The position numbers and the translations under genes were made by a program. Below the pieces are notes generated by a model that saw only the letters and a list, made by a program, of their open reading frames with translations, did not search any database and had not been told where the DNA came from. A stretch of DNA of 64,000 nt from JAGGAG01 sp964638035 (GTDB lineage Bacteria; Gemmatimonadota; Gemmatimonadetes; Gemmatimonadales; GWC2-71-9). The DNA lies in assembly GCA_964638035.1 (NCBI GenBank), contig CAZWXD010000004.1, forward strand, positions 1 to 64,000, given 5' to 3'. Below, in pieces: positions 1 to 7,815 of the stretch (position 1 is its first letter; every line of letters starts with the position of its first letter).

Positions 1-233
1 AATCCCGCCATCGCCCGGAGCGTCCCCAGGTTCGCCTCCGTTACCTCGTTGTCCGCCGGGTTCACCCCGAAGGTCTCGTCCAGGAAGCTCAGGACCTCCA
101 GGACGCCCATCGAGTCCACGACGCCCTTCCGGAGCAGGGAGTCGTCGTCACCCAGCACGAACCCGGGCTTCATGTACAGGAAGTTGTCCTGGATGTACTG
201 GCGGAGCGTGGCGAGGATTTCGCTTTCAGTCAT
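1..233 (-). CDS. Acyl carrier protein (3' end cut by window start)
   Basis: Reading the minus strand from the ATG at 233 gives at least 77 residues (MTESEILATLRQYI at the start) with an acidic, helical carrier-protein pattern. The motif VVDSMGVLEVL has Ser at the position where 4'-phosphopantetheine is attached. The 3' end lies outside the window. The start ATG overlaps the stop of the upstream amidotransferase (ATGA, 230-233), so translation is probably coupled. Carrier proteins of this kind hold an acyl or aminoacyl group as a thioester. The ligase at 3402 is the obvious loading enzyme and the phosphopantetheinyl transferase at 14624 a possible activator; both roles are inferred from proximity. 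The substrate is unknown. Confidence 0.85.
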   Translation of the reverse strand, partial: MTESEILATLRQYIQDNFLYMKPGFVLGDDDSLLRKGVVDSMGVLEVLSFLDETFGVNPADNEVTEANLGTLRAMAG

Positions 234-2221
234 GACCGTGATCCGGAGGGGGAAAGTGCAGGGCCCGGGGTGTCCGCGCCCAGGATGACGTCCGCGCGGT
301 CGAGGTCGAGCCCCGCTGCGGTCGCCTGGTTGTCCATGAAGTGGTGATGCCAGGCCTGGGTGGAGAGGATCGCCACGAGCGCCTGGTTTTCCCGGAAGCC
401 CGACGCCGCCCCGGCCCGGCACCGGCGCACGAGGCCCTGGACCGCCTCCGGTCGGAAGTACCCGGTGCGTTGCACCTCGCCGGGGCTGAGCAGGGAATCC
501 GCGTATTCCGGAGTCCTGCCGCCGAAGAAGGCCGCTGCATCCGGGGCTCGATAGGGCTGCTTCCCCCGGGACACCACCGTGTCGGGAATGCGCCTTCGCC
601 CCCAGCGGCGGAGGATGTCCTTCTCCCGGAGGCCGCGGAGCTTGGAACGCACCGGCAGGCGCGCCGCAAACTCGAAGATCCGGTGGTCGAGGAACGGAAA
701 CCTGCTCTCCACCGCCGACGCCATGCCCACCCGATCGCTCTGGGAGCTGAGCAGGTAGGGGGCGAGGAGCGTGGTCATCTCGAGATAGGCTGCCTGGTGC
801 TCTGGCGCCCACGTCCCGAACGCCGGCGGGAGGCTTGCGCGAAGCTCAGCGAGCGGGTCGTGCGCTGCAGTCGCCTTGCGCATGTCATCCGACAGGAACT
901 CACGGATCCACGACGTGATGAGGAAGCGCGGCAGGTGCGAGAAGAGCGGATCCCCTGGCGAGCCTGCCGTGAGGAAGAAGTTCCGCCAGAACTCGCCCGA
1001 TCGGCCGGTGCCGAGGTAGGGGTACAGGCGATCGAAGAGCCGGGGCCGAACCACGGATCCTGGCTGCCGGAGGCAGAAGCGCCGGACGCTCGTCTCCTTG
1101 AAGATGTCATACCCCAGGAAGAGCTCGTCCGAGCCCTCGCCCGTCAGCACCACGGTGATGCCGCGCTCCCGGGTGAGCCGGGCGAGGAGGTACATCGGCA
1201 CAGGCGCCGTGCGCACCAGTGGCGTCTCCGCATGCCGGACAACAGGCAGGAACGCATCGGCGATGTCGCCCGCCGCGATGTGCGTCACCGAGTGGTCGCT
1301 TCCCACGGCCTGGGCCACCTCGAGCTGGTAGGCGCTCTCGTCGAAGGCAGGATCCGCGAAGGTGACGGAGAAGGTCCGGAGTGCGAAGGGCGATTGCTGG
1401 CCCGCCAGGGTGCATGTGATGGTGGAGTCGAGCCCACCGCTCAGGTAGCCGCCCACCGGCACGTCCGCCCGCATCCGGAGCCGGACGCTGCTGTCCAGGA
1501 GCGCGTCGAGCTGGTCCAGCGCATCCGGCGCCTCGGCGTCGGTATGCGCGTACTCCAGGTGGTAGTAGCGCCAGGAGGTGAGCTGGCCTCGCTGCCACAG
1601 GGCACAGCACCCGGGCTCGAGCTGGCGCACCCCCGCAAACGGGGTGCGCGGTGCGCGGGTGGCCCAGAAGGTGAACACTTCGTTGAGCCCGAGTGGGTCA
1701 GGCTGCGGCTCCACCGCCCCCGATGCAAACAGCCCCTTCGCCTCCGAGGCGAAGTAGAGCGAGCCGCCCCGCTCGGCGTAGTAAAGGGGGCGCACCCCGA
1801 AGCGGTCCCGGGCGAGGAAGAGCCGCTCGGTCCGCCGGTCGTAGAGCGCAAAGGCGAACTGCCCCACGAGCCGGTCCAGCATGGCCGGCCCCCATGCCTC
1901 CCAGCCGTGGACGAGGACTTCGGTGTCGCTGTGCGTGTGGAACACATGGCCCTGGGCCTGCAGCTCGGCCATCAACTCCACGTAGTTGAAGATCTCGCCG
2001 TTGAAGACCACCACGACCTGGCCATCCTCGTTGGTGAGCGGCTGCGCGCCGCCCGCCACGTCGATGATGGACAGTCGTACATGGGCCAGGCCGACGCGCG
2101 CATCGGCGAAGAAGCCGTAGCCGTCGGGGCCGCGGTGACGGATCGCCGCGGCCATGCGGGCCAGCATGTCCAGGGGCACCCCTTCCGGTCCCGGACGCGC
2201 CACGCCGGCAATGCCGCACAC
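230..2221 (-). CDS. asnB: Asparagine synthase-type glutamine amidotransferase
   Basis: This 663-residue protein has the two-domain AsnB layout. An N-terminal class II glutaminase begins with Cys2 (VCGIAG after a GTG start), followed by RHRGPDG and FNGEIFNY. The C-terminal ATP-pyrophosphatase domain carries SGGLDST and TGEGSDELFLGYD. The reaction type is glutamine-dependent amidation of a carboxylate through an acyl-adenylate. The GTG at 2221 is the right start because Cys must follow it, and it shares one base with the upstream TAG. An open frame continues upstream but lies inside the NadE-like gene. Placement between a NadE-like gene and an ACP suggests a tailoring amidation, not general asparagine synthesis; a second AsnB lies at 7816-9744. 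Confidence 0.9.
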   Translation of the reverse strand: MCGIAGVARPGPEGVPLDMLARMAAAIRHRGPDGYGFFADARVGLAHVRLSIIDVAGGAQPLTNEDGQVVVVFNGEIFNYVELMAELQAQGHVFHTHSDTEVLVHGWEAWGPAMLDRLVGQFAFALYDRRTERLFLARDRFGVRPLYYAERGGSLYFASEAKGLFASGAVEPQPDPLGLNEVFTFWATRAPRTPFAGVRQLEPGCCALWQRGQLTSWRYYHLEYAHTDAEAPDALDQLDALLDSSVRLRMRADVPVGGYLSGGLDSTITCTLAGQQSPFALRTFSVTFADPAFDESAYQLEVAQAVGSDHSVTHIAAGDIADAFLPVVRHAETPLVRTAPVPMYLLARLTRERGITVVLTGEGSDELFLGYDIFKETSVRRFCLRQPGSVVRPRLFDRLYPYLGTGRSGEFWRNFFLTAGSPGDPLFSHLPRFLITSWIREFLSDDMRKATAAHDPLAELRASLPPAFGTWAPEHQAAYLEMTTLLAPYLLSSQSDRVGMASAVESRFPFLDHRIFEFAARLPVRSKLRGLREKDILRRWGRRRIPDTVVSRGKQPYRAPDAAAFFGGRTPEYADSLLSPGEVQRTGYFRPEAVQGLVRRCRAGAASGFRENQALVAILSTQAWHHHFMDNQATAAGLDLDRADVILGADTPGPALSPSGSRS

Positions 2222-3270
2222 TAGCGGTTCGTCCCTTCGTCGAGGGGCAGCGGAACCGGCTCCACCAGCATCGAGGTCACGTGGAGGTAGCGGGTCGAGG
2301 CGCGCTTCTGGGCGATGTCCACCCAGGCCCACCGGACCTCGGCCTCCTGCATCCCCAGCTCGGCTGCCACTGCGGACACCTCACGGCCCTCGTTGAAGGC
2401 CAGGAGCAGCTGGTCGAGCACGCGCGCCGGGAAGGCGAAGTAGAATTCATCCTGCGACTGCGGCAGCGAGAACGTGTCGGTCGTGGGCGGGCGTTCCAGG
2501 ATCTCGGGCAGGACCCCCAGGTGGGCCGCCAGCGCATAGACCTCGGTCTTGTACAGGTGGGCGATGGGCTTGATGTCCGCCAGTCCGTCGCCACCCTTCA
2601 CGAAGAAGCCCTGGTCGTACTCCAGGCGGTTGGGAGTGCCGATCACGGCATAGTGCAGGCGGTCGGCGTGATAGTACTCCATCATCTTCCGGACCCGCTG
2701 CTTGAAGTTGGTGGCGGCGACGATCTGCCGGTACTCGGTTGCCCCCAGCCGCACGCGCGACTGTGTGCCCGCCGGGTCCTGGACGACCAGCGACGTGACG
2801 TTGAGGCGGTCGCTTCCGGGACCACCGGGGATCACCAGCTTGCACTTCCACCCGGGCCCGTATCCGGGGACTGCGCGCCGGATCGCCTCATCCCGCCGCT
2901 CGTAGCAACCGGCGGCGGCCAGCGTTGCGGCGATGTCCTCGGTCACGCTCTGGATCCCAAGCTGCGTCGCGAGGCGCGATGCCAGGGAATGGCTGATGGG
3001 ATCGCTGTCCCGCTCGGGGAGGAAGAGGCCGAATACCCTCGCAGGCCCCACCGCACGAACTGCCAGTGCGGCGCAGGTAGAGCTGTCGATGCCGCCACTC
3101 ATGGCGACGATGAAGCCACGCCGCCTCAGGTCGCCCGCCAGGGCAGCCCGGAGCGCTTCACAGATGGCGTCGGCCTCGCGGGTGGGATCGAAGCGGGAAA
3201 GCAGGGGATTCGTCACCTTCGCACAGTCTCCGGGTACGGGATGTTGCCAATCGGTGTTGGATTCATGCAT
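2221..3270 (-). CDS. nadE: NAD synthetase-like ammonia-dependent amide ligase
   Basis: The protein (about 349 residues) has the NadE fold: P-loop AMSGGIDSS near residue 55, then a conserved C-terminal GDGLADIKPIAHLYKTEVY block typical of NH3-dependent NAD+ synthetases. NadE activates a carboxylate as an adenylate and replaces AMP with ammonia. No glutaminase domain is attached; the adjacent AsnB could supply ammonia, but that is inference. The start is uncertain: ATG 3270 is used here, while GTG 3216 (18 codons in) would begin just before the conserved NPLLSRFDP. It is divergent from the ligase at 3402. A true housekeeping NadE and a dedicated tailoring amidase are both possible; context favours the latter. 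Confidence 0.75.
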   Translation of the reverse strand: MHESNTDWQHPVPGDCAKVTNPLLSRFDPTREADAICEALRAALAGDLRRRGFIVAMSGGIDSSTCAALAVRAVGPARVFGLFLPERDSDPISHSLASRLATQLGIQSVTEDIAATLAAAGCYERRDEAIRRAVPGYGPGWKCKLVIPGGPGSDRLNVTSLVVQDPAGTQSRVRLGATEYRQIVAATNFKQRVRKMMEYYHADRLHYAVIGTPNRLEYDQGFFVKGGDGLADIKPIAHLYKTEVYALAAHLGVLPEILERPPTTDTFSLPQSQDEFYFAFPARVLDQLLLAFNEGREVSAVAAELGMQEAEVRWAWVDIAQKRASTRYLHVTSMLVEPVPLPLDEGTNR

Positions 3271-3401
3271 CAGGGGCAATCGTCCCAGGCTCCGCGCCAG
3301 CCACGTCAGCGCCAGCAGGGGAGGTAATGTGCCGGAACTCATTGCCCCGCACGCGAATATCAAGGGCCACACGGCATGAAGCCTGCCACTCCCTGACAAA
3401 G

Positions 3402-4901
3402 ATGCCTATGTACCCGAATCGGGACAACGCCAACTTTGCCGAGCTGCTGGCGGCGGCAGCCCGGACCTGGCCTGAGGCCGTCGCCATCGAGGACGGCGAC
3501 CGAAAGACATCCTTCGGGGCCCTCTGGGCTCAGGCGGGGAGGCTGGCCTGCTCCCTTCGTGAGGCTGGCATCCAGCCCGGCGACCGTGTCTCCGTGCTGC
3601 TGCCGCGCGGTTCGGATTCGGCCGCCGCCTTCTTCGGGGTGCTCGCCGCCGGTGGGGTGGTCTCCATGGTCAACGAGGCCTACCGGCCCCGGCAGGTGCA
3701 CTACATCCTGGAGCACACCGGCTCACGCGTCCTGGTGGCAGCGCCGGAGTTCGCCGAGGCGGTTGGTGAGGTGCCGGGTGGGGTGACCTGGCTCGAGATG
3801 CCGCGGGACGGCGAGGCCCACCCCGCATACATCGAGCGGGGCGAGGGCGACCCGGCCCAGATCATCTACACGTCAGGTTCAACCGGGAAACCCAAGGGCG
3901 TGTTCACCAGCCACGCGAGCCTCTGGTCTGGCGCGCAGGTCGTGCCCCGCTACCTGGGCATCGGCCCGGACGACCGGATCGCGTCCCTGCTCCCCTTCAG
4001 TTTCGTCTATGGCTTCAGCCAGTTGGCGTGCGCCCTTGTCACCGGCAGCACGCTGGTCATCGAACGCTCGGTTCTCCCACTGGACATCATCGAGGGGCTC
4101 CGGGCCGCAAGGGTGAGCGTGCTGGCCACCGTCCCCCCGCTTTGGGCCCAGTTGCTGGAGGGCGGCCTCGAGGAACGACCCCTCCCGGAGCTTCGCATTG
4201 CGACCTGCGCCGGGGGCCGCCTTCCACCGGAGCACGTGGTCAGGCTTCGTGCCTGCCAGCCGCACACCCGGCTCTTCCTGATGTATGGCCTCACGGAGGT
4301 CTTCCGCAGCACCTACCTGGACCCCGATGAGGTTGATGCGCACCCCGACTCGATGGGGAGGGCCGTTCCGGGCTCCGAGGTGCTGGTACTCAGGGAAGAT
4401 GGTACCGAGTGCGACGATGGCGAGGTGGGTGAACTCGTGCATGCCGGGCCCACCGTGGCGCTGGGCTACTGGACGGATCCCGGTGCCACGGCAGCGGTGT
4501 TCCGCCCGCATCCATTCCGGGAGGGCGTGCGTGTGGTCCACTCCGGCGACCTGGTGCGGCGCGATGCGGATGGACGCCTCTACTACGTGGGGCGGCGGGA
4601 CCGCATGATCAAGACCCTGGGCTACCGGGTCAGTCCCGATGAGGTGACGGACCTGCTGCTTTCCTCGGGCCTGGTGCGGGAGGCAGCAGTTACGGGGGCA
4701 CCCGATGCCAGGCGTGGTGCTGCCATCGTCGCACACCTGTGCCTCAAGCCCGGTGCCGACCTTCGGGACGTCAAGCGGTTCATGGGCCAGGAGTGCCCCC
4801 GCTACATGCAGCCCGCGCGCTACCGTGTCCTCGATGCCTTGCCGCGGAATCCCAATGGCAAGGTTGACCTGGCCGGGCTCTCTGCAACAGGCTCCGCATG
4901 A
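3402..4901 (+). CDS. AMP-forming acyl-CoA/acyl-ACP ligase, exosortase-associated type
   Basis: The 499-residue enzyme belongs to the ANL superfamily. It has the phosphate-binding loop IIYTSGSTGKPKGV near residue 155, the A5-like MYGLTEVFRSTYL, the hinge region YYVGRRDRMIKTLGYRVS and a catalytic-Lys motif NPNGKVDLAG at the end. The MYGLTE-FRSTYL signature resembles the acyl-CoA ligase family described in exosortase A/PEP-CTERM loci (recalled from family knowledge, not searched). It would adenylate a carboxylic acid and pass it to CoA or to the carrier protein encoded at the window start. ATG 3402 or 3408 are both possible starts; neither has a strong ribosome binding site. It ends seven bases from the convergent acyltransferase gene. 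Confidence 0.85.
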   Translation: MPMYPNRDNANFAELLAAAARTWPEAVAIEDGDRKTSFGALWAQAGRLACSLREAGIQPGDRVSVLLPRGSDSAAAFFGVLAAGGVVSMVNEAYRPRQVHYILEHTGSRVLVAAPEFAEAVGEVPGGVTWLEMPRDGEAHPAYIERGEGDPAQIIYTSGSTGKPKGVFTSHASLWSGAQVVPRYLGIGPDDRIASLLPFSFVYGFSQLACALVTGSTLVIERSVLPLDIIEGLRAARVSVLATVPPLWAQLLEGGLEERPLPELRIATCAGGRLPPEHVVRLRACQPHTRLFLMYGLTEVFRSTYLDPDEVDAHPDSMGRAVPGSEVLVLREDGTECDDGEVGELVHAGPTVALGYWTDPGATAAVFRPHPFREGVRVVHSGDLVRRDADGRLYYVGRRDRMIKTLGYRVSPDEVTDLLLSSGLVREAAVTGAPDARRGAAIVAHLCLKPGADLRDVKRFMGQECPRYMQPARYRVLDALPRNPNGKVDLAGLSATGSA

Positions 4902-4907
4902 CGGCCG

Positions 4908-6056
4908 TCAGCCGGTGCCCGGCGCCACCCCCCGGCTCCGCACCAAGCCGAGCCTGAACCAGCGGTTTCCGCCGCGGGCATCCCAGGCCCGCGCCGCGAG
5001 CCAGATCGGGACGACGCTCAGCACGAAGACCGTGGGCCACGTCCACCGGGCCTGGAGGGGCAATCGCGACACGATGTCGCGATAGATCGGGGACTGCAGC
5101 AGGAACACGAAGAGCGACGCCCGGCCCAGCACCGCGACCGCGCTGGTGGCGGCAGAGCCTCCTGCCAACTGGAGGGCCAACCCCATGAGCACGATGCCGA
5201 CACCACCGAACACGCCGAAATAGACCGGGCCCGGCGGTTGGGTGGCACCGACCATGATCATCCCCTTGAGGCCCGGTGTGAGCCAGTCGACCATGGGTGG
5301 GGCCTTGAGGGCCAGGCGCAGGGCCACGGTGAGGGCCACGAGCAGCGCCCCGGCGATTGCCAGTCGGCGCCCCCAGGCCCGCTGCTCCCCGGCCGTTGCC
5401 GCCACGCTGAAGGACATCCCCGACAGCGCTCCCACCAGGAACCAGGCGAACCACTGCAACACGGGATATCCGAAGCTCAACGCCCCGGTGCCATCCAGCC
5501 CGAACAGGATGTCCCGCCCGAGGGCGAGGATGCCGCTGCCGGGATGCGGCACCTCGAGGTGCAGCCACCATCCACCGGCAAAGCAGAGCAGCGCCAGCCA
5601 GGCCAGCCGCCGGGGTGGCGAACCGGGCAGCACCAACAAGCCCAGCATGATGCTGATGGCGATCGTGTCGGTGATGACCATGGTGTTGCGCGGCCTGGGG
5701 GTGCCCGCAAGCAGTGCGTCGGTCACGAAGAGGAAGGCGTGCCCCACCACGAGCATGAAGAGCGCACGATCGAGGGCCTGGAGCTTCCGTGGACGGAGCT
5801 TCGAGGGGTCGGTGCGTGCCAGCACGGCCGCGAGGGTGAAACCACTGATGAAGACGAAGGCTGGTGCCGCCGAGGTGGTCAGGAGTTCGAGGAGATGGAA
5901 GGTGCGGTGCCCTGGGGCGCCGGGAACCTGTGCGGCGATCTCCTGGATGTAGTGGGCCAGGAAGACCAGGAGCATGGCGGTCCCCCGGGCGATGTCGATT
6001 CCCTCGAACCGTGCCGGCTTCCCCACCAGGGCCCCCGCGTCTCCGTGTGATGACAT
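4908..6056 (-). CDS. Multi-spanning membrane protein, acyltransferase/DUF1624-like
   Basis: The 382-residue protein opens with RFEGIDIARGTAMLLVFLAH, the family pattern of acyltransferase-3 and heparan-alpha-glucosaminide acetyltransferase-like membrane proteins (an R-hydrophobic start with a His in the first helix). About ten hydrophobic segments follow. It probably transfers an acyl group from a cytoplasmic donor to a surface sugar; the substrate cannot be read from sequence. The ATG at 6056 is preceded by GGGGGT at good spacing. It is the last gene of the minus-strand operon starting at 13823, 37 bases after the sugar dehydrogenase. A role as an opgC-like succinyltransferase is an alternative. 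Confidence 0.65.
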   Translation of the reverse strand: MSSHGDAGALVGKPARFEGIDIARGTAMLLVFLAHYIQEIAAQVPGAPGHRTFHLLELLTTSAAPAFVFISGFTLAAVLARTDPSKLRPRKLQALDRALFMLVVGHAFLFVTDALLAGTPRPRNTMVITDTIAISIMLGLLVLPGSPPRRLAWLALLCFAGGWWLHLEVPHPGSGILALGRDILFGLDGTGALSFGYPVLQWFAWFLVGALSGMSFSVAATAGEQRAWGRRLAIAGALLVALTVALRLALKAPPMVDWLTPGLKGMIMVGATQPPGPVYFGVFGGVGIVLMGLALQLAGGSAATSAVAVLGRASLFVFLLQSPIYRDIVSRLPLQARWTWPTVFVLSVVPIWLAARAWDARGGNRWFRLGLVRSRGVAPGTG

Positions 6057-6093
6057 GAGCACCCCCGGCCGTCCAGTGTGACCCGCTGTGCCG

Positions 6094-7812
6094 TTACGTC
6101 GTCCCCGCTGGTGAACGGATCGTCGCCCGCTCCACGAGGCCAGAGGCGAAACCCGCCACCGTCCGTGCCCGCCCCTGCTCCGCGATCGCGCACCCCGTCG
6201 GGCACGTCGCCGCAATCCGCCGCACCTCCCCGAACTCCACCCGGTTGAACTCCCCCACCGCGTAGTGCCGGTTGAGCCACTCGCAGAGTTGGGCCACCTC
6301 ATCCGCCACCGCTGCCTCCACCGCCCGGAACCCCGCCAGCACCGCCTCCACCAGCGCCGCATCCGGCGCGGCCCGGCCCCGTCCGATGCCCGCATGCTGC
6401 AGCCCCGCGTCCTCCGGCCCTATCAGGTGTGCCGTATCAAACACCGCTACCGCCCGGGGCGCCAGCGCGCGGATCTCCTCCCACTGGTCCAGGTACACCC
6501 GGTGCGGGGTGCACAGCACCACCACCTCGGCGTCGCGCACGGCCGCGCCCAGGTCCCGCGTGAACACCCCGGTGAGCCCGTGTGCGCGAAGGTTGGCGTC
6601 GCGCTCGTGCACGTACGGGTCATGGATCGTGAACGCGATGCCGCGCCCCCTGAGGAGGCCTGCCAGCGCCAGGGTGGGCGCATTGCGGGTGTCCTCGGAG
6701 TTGCCGCGGTAGGCCGCGCCCAGGAGCGCCACCCTCCGCCCGCTGAACGACCCGAGCCGCCCCTCGGCCAGGGCCAGCGCGTGCGCCGGCTGCTCATCGT
6801 TCACCGCACGCGCGCCCAGGATGAGCGAGCGCGAGCCATCAACCCCCGCCTCGAGCGCCCGCCACCAGAGGAGGATGCCATCCTTGGGCAGGCAGTGGCC
6901 TCCCACCCCCAGCATCGGGACCAGCAACCCCCCGCTCGGCACGGCCTGCGAGTTCGACGAGGCCGCATCCTCCTGGCCCAACTGTGCATTGACCCGGTCA
7001 CGCAACCCGAAGAAGTCAACGTCCCGGGCATCGCACCAGCGGCACACCTCGGCGGCATACGCAATCCGCACGTCCCGGTACGCGTTCTCCAGCGTCTTCA
7101 CGATCTCGGCGGTCATGCTGTTGGTGGGGTGCAGCGCGCCCTCCGTCACGATGTGGCGGTACACCCGCTGGATGAGCCCCGGGGTGTCGGGATGCAGGCC
7201 CGCCACGATCTTGTCCGACGCCCGCACCCGCTCCACCAGGCGCCCGGGCATCACGCGGTTGGGGCTGTTGCCCAGGAGGACGTCGCGCCCCTCCACGAGG
7301 CCCTGCCGAGCGAACCGCTCGCGGATGACCGAGGTCATGGAGCTGGGCGCCACGGTGCTCTCGAAGACGACCACCGGGACGTTGCCGGCGGGCCGGTCGC
7401 GAAGTGCCGTGGCGATGCCGTCGATGGCCTCGTAGAGCGGGCCGTAGTCCGGGGCCAGGCCCGCCTTGTCGGTCTGCACCGCCACCAGCACCATGTCGGC
7501 GTCCCGGAGTGCGGCATAGTCGTGCGAGGCTCGAAGGCGTCCCTGCGCCACCGACTCGCGCACCAGGCGATCGAGGTCGGGTTCCACCCCGCCAATGGGG
7601 GAGCGGCCGCTGTTGATGGCGTCCACCTTCCACCCCGAGGTGGGGGAGTTCCGCTGCACCACGGTGACCAGGGCTGGCTCGTCACTGCCCTCGCGAATGG
7701 CGGCATGGGCCAGCATGGCGGCCATGGGCATCCCCACGATGCCCGGGCCCACCACCGCGACATGACGAACCGACCAGGAGGCGACCCGGCCCTCCTGCAT
7801 GGTGAGCGGCAT
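6094..7812 (-). CDS. Nucleotide-sugar dehydrogenase with C-terminal extension
   Basis: The UDP-glucose/GDP-mannose dehydrogenase family is clear. An N-terminal Rossmann motif VVGPGIVGMPMAAMLA is followed by a catalytic Cys in MLGVGGHCLPKDG (around residue 310) and a C-terminal UDP-binding-like block GAAYRGNSEDTRNAPT. The enzyme oxidises a nucleotide-sugar alcohol to the uronic acid with two NAD+. At 572 residues it is about 130 longer than usual; the extra part follows VFDTAHLIGPED and matches nothing I recognise. ATG 7812 has GGGAG at seven bases and follows the AsnB stop by three bases. The sugar (Glc, GlcNAc, ManNAc) cannot be assigned; the WecB gene at 61144 makes a ManNAc-type substrate conceivable. 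Confidence 0.85.
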   Translation of the reverse strand: MPLTMQEGRVASWSVRHVAVVGPGIVGMPMAAMLAHAAIREGSDEPALVTVVQRNSPTSGWKVDAINSGRSPIGGVEPDLDRLVRESVAQGRLRASHDYAALRDADMVLVAVQTDKAGLAPDYGPLYEAIDGIATALRDRPAGNVPVVVFESTVAPSSMTSVIRERFARQGLVEGRDVLLGNSPNRVMPGRLVERVRASDKIVAGLHPDTPGLIQRVYRHIVTEGALHPTNSMTAEIVKTLENAYRDVRIAYAAEVCRWCDARDVDFFGLRDRVNAQLGQEDAASSNSQAVPSGGLLVPMLGVGGHCLPKDGILLWWRALEAGVDGSRSLILGARAVNDEQPAHALALAEGRLGSFSGRRVALLGAAYRGNSEDTRNAPTLALAGLLRGRGIAFTIHDPYVHERDANLRAHGLTGVFTRDLGAAVRDAEVVVLCTPHRVYLDQWEEIRALAPRAVAVFDTAHLIGPEDAGLQHAGIGRGRAAPDAALVEAVLAGFRAVEAAVADEVAQLCEWLNRHYAVGEFNRVEFGEVRRIAATCPTGCAIAEQGRARTVAGFASGLVERATIRSPAGTT

Positions 7813-7815
7813 CAA

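Noticed and set aside
3372..3388. Overlapping sigma-54-like elements on both strands between the ligase and NadE-like genes
   Set aside because: Scores of 8-9/12 are within chance; the plus-strand version would leave about three bases before the ligase ATG.
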